DNA from: JBPEWY01 sp052032225
Lineage (GTDB): Bacteria; Bacteroidota; Bacteroidia; Flavobacteriales; Flavobacteriaceae
Assembly (NCBI GenBank): GCA_052032225.1
Contig: JBPEWY010000083.1
Coordinates: 65,099 to 129,098 of the forward strand
Direction: 5' to 3'
DNA length: 64,000 bases
In this document: piece after piece, positions 7,514 through 17,200 of the stretch
Position numbering within the stretch: the first letter of the stretch is position 1
Layout: every line of letters starts with the position of its first letter
Program-made: the position numbers and the translations under genes
Notes under the pieces: generated by a model
Told to the model about the DNA's origin: nothing
The model's database searches: none
The model's input: only the letters and a program-made list of their open reading frames with translations

Positions 7514-8065
7514 ATGGCCGAAACATTAGAGAAAAAGTGGTATGTAGTTAGAGCCGTTAGTGGTCAGGAAAACAAGGTTAAAACCTATATAGAAAATGAG
7601 GTTGCCAGACTTGGTTATTCTGACTATGTAGATGAAGTTTTGGTTCCTACCGAAAAAGTTGTACAAATACGTAACGGAAAAAAAATAAACAAAGAACGTG
7701 TTTACTTCCCGGGTTATGTAATGATAAAAGCAAACCTAGGAGGTGAAATAGTTCACGTTATAAAATCTATAACCGGAGTAATTGGTTTTCTGGGCGAAGT
7801 TAAAGGAGGAGATCCTGTTCCGCTTAGAAAATCTGAGGTTAACAGAATGCTAGGTAAGGTTGATGAGTTAGCAGAAAAAACAGATAGTATTGCTATACCT
7901 TATGTAGTAGGAGAAACAGTAAAGGTTATAGATGGACCGTTTAATGGATTTAACGGTACAGTAGAAAAAATTAATGAAGAAAAACGTAAGCTTGAGGTAA
8001 TGGTTAAAATTTTCGGAAGAAAAACACCACTTGAGCTTAGTTATATGCAAGTAGAGAAAATTTAA
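7514..8065 (+). CDS. nusG: Transcription termination/antitermination factor NusG
   Basis: This 183-residue protein has the NGN domain (KWYVVRAVSGQENKVKTYIE at residues 7-26) and a C-terminal KOW domain (VKVIDGPFNGFNGTVEKIN at about 136-154). It binds RNA polymerase at rpoC/rpoB and couples it to the ribosome or to Rho. It is followed by an 87-base gap before rplK, the longest in this run apart from the rplL-rpoB gap, where an extra promoter might lie. Confidence 0.97.
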   Translation: MAETLEKKWYVVRAVSGQENKVKTYIENEVARLGYSDYVDEVLVPTEKVVQIRNGKKINKERVYFPGYVMIKANLGGEIVHVIKSITGVIGFLGEVKGGDPVPLRKSEVNRMLGKVDELAEKTDSIAIPYVVGETVKVIDGPFNGFNGTVEKINEEKRKLEVMVKIFGRKTPLELSYMQVEKI

Positions 8066-8152
8066 ATTGTTACGCATATAAAAGAAGTGTCTTTAGCTTC
8101 CAATAATTAAAAGATGCTTCGCAAGTTTTTAAATTTTTATAATTAAAAAACA

Positions 8153-8590
8153 ATGGCAAAAGAAGTAAGTAAAGTAGTTAAACTACAAGTTAGGGGAGGT
8201 GCTGCGAACCCGTCGCCACCGGTTGGACCCGCTTTAGGTGCTGCCGGAGTTAACATCATGGAGTTCTGTAAGCAATTTAATGCTAGAACTCAAGACAAGC
8301 AAGGAAAAGTATTGCCTGTTGTTATCTCTGTGTACACAGACAAGTCTTTCGACTTTGTTGTGAAAACACCTCCAGCGGCAGTACAACTATTGGAAGCGGC
8401 AAAGATTAAAAAGGGTTCTGGTGAGCCAAACCGTGCAAAGGTTGCTAAAGTAACCTGGGATCAAATTAGAGCAATTGCAGAAGACAAAATGCAAGACTTA
8501 AACGCATTTACTATAGAGTCTGCAATGAGTATGATTGCCGGAACTGCTAGATCTATGGGGATCACAGTTACAGGACAGAAACCTTTTTAA
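8153..8590 (+). CDS. rplK: 50S ribosomal protein uL11
   Basis: A 145-residue protein with the uL11 N-terminal domain (proline-rich GGAANPSPPVGPALGAAGVN at residues 15-34, the linker region contacted by thiopeptides) and the C-terminal rRNA-binding domain. It forms the GTPase-associated centre with 23S rRNA. It starts the L11-L1-L10-L7/L12 block. Confidence 0.98.
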   Translation: MAKEVSKVVKLQVRGGAANPSPPVGPALGAAGVNIMEFCKQFNARTQDKQGKVLPVVISVYTDKSFDFVVKTPPAAVQLLEAAKIKKGSGEPNRAKVAKVTWDQIRAIAEDKMQDLNAFTIESAMSMIAGTARSMGITVTGQKPF

Positions 8591-8610
8591 ATCTTTAAAA
8601 GACATTAAAA

Positions 8611-9300
8611 ATGGCAAGATTAACCAAAAAGCAAAAAGAAGCCAGAGCAAAAATAGATAGAAATAAACTCTACTCTATAGAAGAAGCTTCTGCTTTAATA
8701 AAAGAAATAACCAACGTAAAATTTGACGCTTCTGTAGATTTAGCAGTTAGATTAGGAGTAGATCCAAGAAAAGCTAACCAAATGGTTCGTGGCGTAGTTA
8801 CCTTACCTCATGGTACTGGTAAAGACGTAAAAGTATTGGCATTAGTTACTCCAGATAAAGAAGAAGAAGCTAAAGAAGCCGGAGCAGATTACGTAGGGTT
8901 AGATGAGTACTTAAACAAGATCAAGGGTGGTTGGACCGACGTTGATGTAATTATTACCATGCCAAGTGTAATGGGTAAATTAGGTCCGTTAGGTAGAATT
9001 CTTGGTCCGAGAGGATTAATGCCTAACCCAAAAACTGGAACAGTAACCATGGATGTTGCTAAAGCAGTTAGAGAAGTTAAGGCTGGTAAAATTGACTTTA
9101 AGGTAGATAAAACCGGAATTGTACATGCAGCAATAGGTAAGGCCTCATTCTCTGCAGATAAAATTGCCGGAAATGCCAATGAGTTAATTCAAACATTAAT
9201 AAAATTAAAACCAACTGCAGCCAAAGGTACATACATTAAGAGTATTTATATGTCTAGTACTATGAGTCCGAGTGTACCTATAGATCCAAAGGCAGTTTAA
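8611..9300 (+). CDS. rplA: 50S ribosomal protein uL1
   Basis: A 229-residue protein with both uL1 domains. The hallmark MPSVMGKLGPLGRILGPRG at about residues 117-135 is intact. It forms the mobile L1 stalk; in many bacteria it represses its own operon by binding the mRNA leader, but no L1 site was identified here. It starts 20 bases after rplK. Confidence 0.98.
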   Translation: MARLTKKQKEARAKIDRNKLYSIEEASALIKEITNVKFDASVDLAVRLGVDPRKANQMVRGVVTLPHGTGKDVKVLALVTPDKEEEAKEAGADYVGLDEYLNKIKGGWTDVDVIITMPSVMGKLGPLGRILGPRGLMPNPKTGTVTMDVAKAVREVKAGKIDFKVDKTGIVHAAIGKASFSADKIAGNANELIQTLIKLKPTAAKGTYIKSIYMSSTMSPSVPIDPKAV

Positions 9301-9320
9301 AGTAGTTATAATTTTTAGTC

Positions 9321-9842
9321 ATGACAAGAGAAGAAAAATTAAACGTAATACAAGACTTAACTGCTAAGCTGACTGATAACAGCAACATTTATCTGGCTGA
9401 CATATCAGGTTTGGATGCTGATACCACCTCTAAATTACGTAGAGCGTGCTTTAAAGCAAACATAAAGCTTGCAGTGGTAAAAAATACCTTGCTTGCAAAA
9501 GCAATGGAAGCAGCAGATAAAGATTTTGGCGAGCTTCCAACGGTATTAAAAGGAAACACCTCTTTAATGATAGCCGAGAAAGGTAATGCACCGGCTAAAC
9601 TAATTAAAGATTTCCGTAAAAAGTCTGATAAGCCTATTTTAAAAGGAGCTTTCATAGAAGAAGCTATCTATATAGGAGATGATCAGTTAGAGACGCTTGC
9701 AAATATCAAATCTAAAGAAGAAGTTATTGGAGATATTATTGGCTTACTACAATCACCAGCCAAGAATGTTATCTCTGCGCTTCAATCAGGAGGAGGTAAA
9801 CTTGCAGGTATTGTTAAAACCTTATCAGAAAGAGAAGAATAA
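9321..9842 (+). CDS. rplJ: 50S ribosomal protein uL10
   Basis: A 173-residue protein with the uL10 N-terminal rRNA-binding domain (LTDNSNIYLADISGLDADTTSKLRR is the start) and a C-terminal helix (SALQSGGGKLAGIVKTLSER) that carries the L7/L12 dimers. It starts 20 bases after rplA and is 53 bases from rplL. Confidence 0.97.
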   Translation: MTREEKLNVIQDLTAKLTDNSNIYLADISGLDADTTSKLRRACFKANIKLAVVKNTLLAKAMEAADKDFGELPTVLKGNTSLMIAEKGNAPAKLIKDFRKKSDKPILKGAFIEEAIYIGDDQLETLANIKSKEEVIGDIIGLLQSPAKNVISALQSGGGKLAGIVKTLSEREE

Positions 9843-9895
9843 AATTTGTACGCACTTAAACTAATTATATTTTAAAATTTTTAAACGATAGAAAA

Positions 9896-10276
9896 ATGGC
9901 AGATTTAAAAGATTTCGCAGAAAAGTTAGTTAACTTAACTGTAAAAGAAGTAAACGAGTTAGCTGATATTTTAAAAGAAGAATACGGTATTGAGCCTGCA
10001 GCTGCAGCTGTAGCTGTTGCTGGTGCTGCTGGTGCTGCTGGTGGTGGTGAAGCAGCTGAGGAGAAAACTGAATTCGACGTAATTTTAAAATCAGCAGGCG
10101 GTTCTAAATTAGCTGTAGTTAAATTAGTAAAAGAACTTACAGGATTAGGACTTAAAGAAGCTAAAGAAATAGTAGACAGCGCTCCTAAAGCTATCAAAGA
10201 AGGAGTTTCTAAAGAAGAGGCCGAAGGTCTTAAGAAGTCTTTAGAAGAGGCTGGAGCTGAGGTTGAGCTTAAGTAA
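9896..10276 (+). CDS. rplL: 50S ribosomal protein bL12
   Basis: A 126-residue acidic protein: N-terminal dimerisation domain, an Ala/Gly-rich hinge at about residues 35-60, and the C-terminal factor-binding domain (GLGLKEAKEIVDSAPKAIKEG). It binds uL10 in several copies and recruits translational GTPases. The hinge makes the DNA locally GC-richer. Confidence 0.98.
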   Translation: MADLKDFAEKLVNLTVKEVNELADILKEEYGIEPAAAAVAVAGAAGAAGGGEAAEEKTEFDVILKSAGGSKLAVVKLVKELTGLGLKEAKEIVDSAPKAIKEGVSKEEAEGLKKSLEEAGAEVELK

Positions 10277-10298
10277 GCTAACCTGGCTGTAAAACCTT

Positions 10299-10337
10299 GG
10301 TTTAGGTCTTAGGATAAGAATCCTCAAGGCCTAAACC
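10299..10337 (+). other. Long hairpin in the rplL-rpoB gap
   Basis: GGTTTAGGTCT (10299-10309) pairs with AGGCCTAAACC (10327-10337, one G-T wobble); inside it AGGAT (10311-10315) pairs with ATCCT (10320-10324) around loop AAGA. It is followed by CTTTTGCG. It could be a partial terminator (attenuator) that lowers rpoBC output relative to ribosomal proteins, or an RNase III processing site as at the equivalent place in E. coli. Confidence 0.65.
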
Positions 10338-10400
10338 CTTTTGCGTATATAAACGTATATGCGCCTTTTAAACATTCTTTAATAAAAACTTTGTCCATTG

Positions 10401-13400
10401 ATGTTCGCAAATCAGACTGAAAGACTAAATTTTGCTTCTGCTAAGAGTACTCCGGAATACCCGGATTTCTTAGATATTCAGATCAAATCGTTTCAAGATT
10501 TCTTTCAGCTTGAAACTAAATCTGATGAGAGAAGGAAAGAGGGGTTATACAACACCTTCATGGAAAACTTTCCAATTACAGACACTCGTAACCAGTTTGT
10601 ATTAGAATTTTTAGATTATTTTATAGATCCGCCTCGTTATACAATTCAAGAATGTATAGAGAGAGGACTAACTTACAGTGTTCCGTTAAAAGCGAGGTTA
10701 AAGTTGTATTGTACAGACCCAGAGCATGAAGATTTTGAGACCATCGTTCAAGATGTGTACTTGGGTACAATACCATACATGACACCTTCTGGAACTTTTG
10801 TTATTAACGGTGCAGAGCGCGTAGTAGTATCGCAATTACACCGTTCTCCGGGAGTGTTCTTTGGTCAGTCTTTCCATGCCAATGGAACCAAGCTTTATTC
10901 TGCCAGAGTAATTCCTTTTAAAGGATCTTGGATAGAATTTGCTACCGATATCAATAACGTAATGTATGCGTATATTGATAGAAAGAAAAAATTACCTGTA
11001 ACAACCCTTTTCCGTGCTATTGGTTTTGAGCGCGACAAAGATATTTTAGAAATTTTCGACCTTTCAGAAGAGGTTAAAGTGTCTAAGGCAGGGCTTAAAA
11101 AAGTATTAGGAAGAAAACTAGCAGCCCGTGTTCTTAACACTTGGCATGAAGATTTTGTTGATGAAGATACAGGAGAAGTAGTATCTATAGAGCGTAACGA
11201 GATTGTTCTAGACCGTGATACTATTTTAGAGAAAGAACACATAGATCAAATTTTAGATGCTGGCGTTAAAACCATTCTGTTGCACAAAGAAAACAACCAA
11301 CAGTCTGATTACGCTATTATTTACAATACATTACAAAAAGACCCAACAAACTCAGAGAAAGAAGCGGTAGAACATATTTACCGTCAGTTGCGTAATGCAG
11401 AACCACCAGATGAGGAAACCGCAAGAGGAATTATAGACAAATTATTCTTCTCTGACCAACGTTATAATCTTGGTGAAGTTGGGCGTTACAGAATGAACAA
11501 GAAGTTAGGCTTGGATATCGATATGGATAAACAAGTACTAACTAAAGAAGATATAATTACAATTGTAAAATACTTAATAGAGTTAATTAACTCTAAAGCA
11601 GAAATAGACGATATAGATCACCTGTCTAACCGTCGTGTACGTACTGTAGGTGAGCAATTATCACAGCAATTTGGTGTTGGTTTAGCGCGTATGGCTCGTA
11701 CCATTAGAGAACGAATGAACGTTCGTGATAACGAGGTGTTTACGCCAATAGACCTTATTAATGCCAAAACGTTATCGTCTGTAATTAACTCGTTCTTTGG
11801 TACTAACCAGTTATCTCAGTTTATGGATCAAACAAACCCATTAGCTGAGATCACCCATAAAAGACGTTTATCTGCCTTAGGTCCTGGAGGTCTTTCAAGA
11901 GAAAGAGCCGGTTTTGAGGTACGTGACGTTCACTATACTCACTACGGTCGTTTATGTCCGATAGAAACCCCAGAAGGACCAAACATTGGTCTAATTTCAT
12001 CATTAGCAGTATTTGCTAAGGTGAACAACATGGGATTCATAGAAACTCCGTATAGAAAAGTAGAAAACGGTAAAGTAGACCTAAAAGATATGGTTTACTT
12101 AAGTGCCGAAGAAGAAGAAGATAAACTCATAGCGCAAGCAAACATTCCGTTAAAAGAAGACGGTTCTATTGATACAGATAAGGTAATTGCCAGAGATGAA
12201 GGAGACTTCCCGGTTGTAGAACCAGATAAGGTACACTACACAGATGTAGCTCCAAACCAAATAGCATCTATCTCTGCATCATTAATTCCATTCTTAGAGC
12301 ACGATGATGCAAACCGTGCATTAATGGGATCAAACATGATGCGTCAGGCAGTTCCGTTATTACGTCCGGAATCTCCAATTGTAGGTACTGGCCTTGAGCG
12401 CCAAGTAGCATCAGACTCAAGAGTACTTATAAATGCAGAAGGAGACGGAGTTGTTGAGTATGTAGATTCAGATATCATCACAATTAAGTACGACAGAACC
12501 GATGAAGAGCGTTTAGTAAGTTTTGATGATGATTCTAAAACCTACGAACTCGTAAAATTCCGTAAAACTAACCAAGGAACTTGTATTAACTTAAAGCCAA
12601 TTGTTAAAAAAGGCGATAGAGTTAAAAAAGGCCAGGTACTTTGTGAAGGTTACGCAACAGAGAAAGGTGAACTTGCTCTGGGTAGAAACCTTAAAGTAGC
12701 CTTCATGCCTTGGAAAGGGTACAACTTTGAGGACGCAATTGTAATATCAGAGAAAGTTGTTAGAGAAGACATCTTTACATCAATTCATATAGATGAGTAT
12801 TCTTTAGAAGTTAGAGATACAAAATTAGGAGCAGAAGAGCTTACTAACGATATTCCTAACGTATCTGAAGAAGCAACCAAAGACCTCGATGAAAATGGTA
12901 TGATTAGAATCGGGGCAGAGGTAAAGCCTGGAGATATTTTAATTGGTAAGATTACTCCAAAAGGAGAGTCAGACCCAACTCCTGAAGAAAAGTTATTACG
13001 TGCTATATTCGGAGATAAAGCAGGCGATGTAAAAGATGCTTCATTAAAAGCGCCACCATCATTAAATGGTGTTGTAATAGATAAGAAATTATTCTCTAGA
13101 TCTATTAAAGATAAGCGTAAGCGCTCTCAAGACAAAGAAGACATCAACAAGTTAGAGCTTGAGTACGAAAGCAAATTCCAAGCATTAAAAGATAAGCTTG
13201 TTGAAAAACTCTTTGCCTTAGTTGGTGGTAAAACATCACAAGGTGTAATGAACGATTTAGGAGAAGAAGTATTACCAAAAGGTAAAAAGTACACCTTAAA
13301 AATGTTAAATGCAGTAGAAGACTTTGCACACTTAGTGAGCGGAAGTTGGACTACTGATGATACAACCAATAAACTAGTTGCAGATTTATTACACAATTAT

Positions 13401-14210
13401 AAAATAAAGCTTAACGATTTACAAGGTGCACTTAGAAGAGACAAGTTTACCATTTCTGTAGGAGACGAGCTTCCTGCCGGAATTATGAAACTTGCAAAAG
13501 TGTATATAGCTAAAAAACGTAAGCTTAAAGTAGGAGATAAGATGGCTGGGCGTCACGGTAACAAAGGTATTGTTGCCAAAATAGTACGCGAAGAAGATAT
13601 GCCATTCTTAGAAGATGGTACACCGGTAGATATTGTACTAAACCCACTTGGGGTACCTTCACGTATGAACATTGGTCAGATTTACGAAACCGTACTTGGT
13701 TGGGCAGGATTAAAACTTGGTAAAAAGTTTGCAACTCCAATTTTCGACGGTGCTTCGTTAGAAGAAATAAATAAACTGACTGATGAGGCTGGTATTCCAA
13801 GATTCGGTCATACGTATCTATACGATGGTGGAACCGGTGAACGCTTTGATCAACCAGCTACAGTAGGAGTTATCTACATGCTGAAACTTGGTCACATGGT
13901 AGATGATAAGATGCACGCACGTTCTATTGGACCATACTCATTAATTACGCAACAACCGCTTGGAGGTAAAGCTCAATTTGGTGGTCAGCGTTTCGGAGAA
14001 ATGGAGGTATGGGCGTTAGAGGCTTACGGTGCATCGAGCACACTACGTGAGATTTTAACCGTAAAATCTGATGATGTAATTGGAAGAGCCAAAACCTACG
14101 AGGCAATCGTTAAAGGAGAGGCTATGCCAGAACCTGGATTACCAGAATCGTTCAACGTATTAATGCACGAACTTAAAGGTCTAGGTTTAGACATCAGATT
14201 AGAAGAATAA
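10401..14210 (+). CDS. rpoB: DNA-directed RNA polymerase subunit beta
   Basis: The 1269-residue beta subunit starts MFANQTERLNF, the usual Flavobacteria start; a TTG codon just before the ATG could add one residue but is less likely. The rifampicin pocket (about residues 475-535 by motif) reads like the sensitive wild type: NQLSQFMDQTNPLAEITHKR with the following SALGPGGL. Other landmarks are RPESPIVGTGLE, KPGDILIGKITPKGE and GGKAQFGGQRFGEMEVWALE near the C-terminus. It is separated from rplL by a 124-base gap with a large hairpin and from rpoC by 66 bases. Confidence 0.98.
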   Translation: MFANQTERLNFASAKSTPEYPDFLDIQIKSFQDFFQLETKSDERRKEGLYNTFMENFPITDTRNQFVLEFLDYFIDPPRYTIQECIERGLTYSVPLKARLKLYCTDPEHEDFETIVQDVYLGTIPYMTPSGTFVINGAERVVVSQLHRSPGVFFGQSFHANGTKLYSARVIPFKGSWIEFATDINNVMYAYIDRKKKLPVTTLFRAIGFERDKDILEIFDLSEEVKVSKAGLKKVLGRKLAARVLNTWHEDFVDEDTGEVVSIERNEIVLDRDTILEKEHIDQILDAGVKTILLHKENNQQSDYAIIYNTLQKDPTNSEKEAVEHIYRQLRNAEPPDEETARGIIDKLFFSDQRYNLGEVGRYRMNKKLGLDIDMDKQVLTKEDIITIVKYLIELINSKAEIDDIDHLSNRRVRTVGEQLSQQFGVGLARMARTIRERMNVRDNEVFTPIDLINAKTLSSVINSFFGTNQLSQFMDQTNPLAEITHKRRLSALGPGGLSRERAGFEVRDVHYTHYGRLCPIETPEGPNIGLISSLAVFAKVNNMGFIETPYRKVENGKVDLKDMVYLSAEEEEDKLIAQANIPLKEDGSIDTDKVIARDEGDFPVVEPDKVHYTDVAPNQIASISASLIPFLEHDDANRALMGSNMMRQAVPLLRPESPIVGTGLERQVASDSRVLINAEGDGVVEYVDSDIITIKYDRTDEERLVSFDDDSKTYELVKFRKTNQGTCINLKPIVKKGDRVKKGQVLCEGYATEKGELALGRNLKVAFMPWKGYNFEDAIVISEKVVREDIFTSIHIDEYSLEVRDTKLGAEELTNDIPNVSEEATKDLDENGMIRIGAEVKPGDILIGKITPKGESDPTPEEKLLRAIFGDKAGDVKDASLKAPPSLNGVVIDKKLFSRSIKDKRKRSQDKEDINKLELEYESKFQALKDKLVEKLFALVGGKTSQGVMNDLGEEVLPKGKKYTLKMLNAVEDFAHLVSGSWTTDDTTNKLVADLLHNYKIKLNDLQGALRRDKFTISVGDELPAGIMKLAKVYIAKKRKLKVGDKMAGRHGNKGIVAKIVREEDMPFLEDGTPVDIVLNPLGVPSRMNIGQIYETVLGWAGLKLGKKFATPIFDGASLEEINKLTDEAGIPRFGHTYLYDGGTGERFDQPATVGVIYMLKLGHMVDDKMHARSIGPYSLITQQPLGGKAQFGGQRFGEMEVWALEAYGASSTLREILTVKSDDVIGRAKTYEAIVKGEAMPEPGLPESFNVLMHELKGLGLDIRLEE

Positions 14211-14276
14211 ACAAGTAGCAGGCTTAGGCCTGCTACTGTAACAATTTTTACTTAATTCATTATCACCATACTAATT

Positions 14277-17200
14277 ATGGCAAGAACAAAAGATAAGAAT
14301 ACAGTTCAGAGGTTTAACAAAATCTCTATAGGTTTAGCTTCACCCGAGGCAATTTTAGCCGAGTCTCGAGGCGAAGTTTTAAAGCCTGAAACTATTAACT
14401 ATCGTACACACAAACCGGAGCGAGACGGATTGTTTTGTGAGCGTATTTTTGGTCCGGTAAAAGATTACGAGTGTGCTTGTGGTAAGTATAAAAGAATTCG
14501 ATATAAAGGTATTGTTTGTGACCGTTGTGGTGTAGAAGTTACCGAGAAAAAAGTGCGTAGAGACCGTGTAGGGCATATAAACCTTGTGGTTCCTGTAGCG
14601 CACATTTGGTACTTCCGTTCACTACCAAATAAAATTGGATACTTACTCGGATTACCATCTAAAAAGCTCGATATGATTATCTATTACGAGCGTTATGTGG
14701 TTATCCAACCGGGTATTGCTAAAGGTCCGGATGGCGAAGAGCTAAATAAAATGGATTTCTTAACAGAAGAAGAGTACTTAAACATTTTAGATAGCCTTCC
14801 GCCAGAAAACCAATACCTAGAAGACTCTGATCCTAATAAGTTTATCGCTAAAATGGGAGCAGAGTGTTTAATTGAGTTATTATCAAGATTAGATTTAGAT
14901 GCACTTTCTTATGAGCTTAGACACAAAGCTCATAACGAAACCTCTAAACAGCGTAAAACAGAAGCCCTTAAGCGTTTACAGGTAGTAGAATCGTTTAGAG
15001 AAGCACGCCAAAATAGAGAGAACAAACCGGAGTGGATGATTATGAAGGTAATTCCGGTAATTCCGCCAGAATTACGTCCGCTTGTTCCTTTAGATGGAGG
15101 TCGTTTTGCTACTTCAGATTTAAACGATTTATACAGACGTGTAATTATACGTAATAACCGTCTAAAACGATTAATGGAAATTAAAGCCCCTGAAGTAATT
15201 TTACGTAACGAGAAACGTATGCTTCAGGAAGCTGTAGATTCTTTATTTGATAACACCCGTAAATCATCGGCTGTTAAAACAGAATCTAACAGACCATTAA
15301 AATCGCTTTCAGACTCACTTAAAGGAAAACAAGGTCGTTTCCGTCAAAACTTATTAGGTAAACGTGTAGATTACTCAGCACGTTCTGTAATTGTTGTTGG
15401 ACCGGAGCTTAAATTATATGAGTGTGGTTTACCAAAGGATATGGCGGCAGAGCTTTACAAGCCTTTTGTTATTAGAAAACTAATAGAAAGAGGTATTGTA
15501 AAGACTGTAAAATCGGCTAAGAAAATTATAGACCGTAAAGAGCCTGTTGTTTGGGATATTTTAGATAACGTAATTAAAGGTCATCCGGTACTACTTAACC
15601 GTGCCCCCACATTACACCGTTTAGGTATTCAGGCATTCCAGCCTAAACTTATAGAAGGTAAAGCAATACAGTTACACCCACTTGTGTGTACTGCATTTAA
15701 TGCCGACTTTGACGGTGACCAAATGGCGGTGCATTTACCACTCGGGCATGAAGCTATTTTAGAGGCACAGCTTTTAATGTTGGCGTCTCATAATATACTT
15801 AACCCGGCCAACGGATCACCAATTACGGTACCTTCTCAAGACATGGTTCTTGGGTTATACTATATGACTAAACCAAGAAAATCTACTCCAGAATATCCAA
15901 TTCAAGGAGAAGGATTAACTTTTTATGGTTTAGAAGAGGTTACTATGGCGTACAATGAAAAGAAAGTTCACTTGAACGCTCAAATTAAAGTACGCACAAA
16001 AGATCTAGATGAAAACGGTAACCTAGTAACTAAAATAATAGATACTACAGTTGGTAGAGTATTATTTAATGAGTTTGTGCCAGAAGAGGCCGGATTCATA
16101 AACGAAGTATTGACTAAAAAATCACTTCGTGATATTATCGGTAAAATTTTAAAAGCTACCGATGTACCTACCACTGCAGAGTTCTTAGATAAAATTAAAG
16201 ACCTTGGTTATAAGTTTGCTTTCCAAGGAGGATTATCGTTTAGCTTAGGAGATATTATTATTCCTGAAGAGAAAAACGACATGATAGATGATGCTAACAA
16301 ACAGGTAGATGCTATCATGATGAACTATAACATGGGTCTTATAACCAATAATGAGCGTTATAACCAGGTAATTGACGTCTGGACTTCTACTAATGCAATG
16401 CTTACAGAACTTGCAATGAAGCGTATTAGAGAAGACCAACAAGGATTTAACTCTGTGTACATGATGTTAGATTCTGGAGCGAGAGGTTCTAAAGAGCAGA
16501 TACGTCAGTTAACCGGTATGCGTGGATTAATGGCGAAACCTAAAAAATCTACTGTTGGAGGAGGAGAGATTATAGAAAACCCAATTCTATCTAACTTTAA
16601 AGAGGGTCTATCTATTTTAGAATACTTTATCTCTACTCACGGTGCGCGTAAAGGTCTTGCCGATACAGCACTTAAAACAGCAGATGCAGGTTACCTAACT
16701 CGTAGATTAGTTGATGTATCGCAAGATGTTATTGTTAATATAGACGATTGTGGTACGTTAAGAGGCGTAGAGGTAGAAGCACTTAAGAAAAACGAAGAAG
16801 TAGTAGAAACTCTTGGAGAAAGAATTCTTGGTCGTGTATCATTAAATGATATCTACAACCCGCTTACAGAAGAAGTTATTGTTAAGTCGGGCGAAGAAAT
16901 CATGGAGCACCATATCAAGAAAATCGAGGAGTCTCCGTTAGAGAAAATAGAGGTTCGCTCACCATTAACGTGCGAAGCAAGAAAAGGAATTTGTGCTAAG
17001 TGTTACGGTAGAAACTTAGCTACCGGAAAAATGGTACAGATAGGTGAAGCTGTAGGTGTAGTTGCTGCACAATCTATTGGAGAGCCTGGTACTCAGTTAA
17101 CACTACGTACGTTCCACGTAGGTGGTATTGCTGGTAACATCTCTGAAGAAAATAAACTAGAAGCAAGATTTGACGGTGTGTTAGAAATAGAAGATCTACG

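Noticed and set aside
9865..10197. A 110-residue open frame antisense to rplL
   Set aside because: It is a mirror effect of the Ala/Lys-rich codons of rplL; no promoter or recognisable protein.
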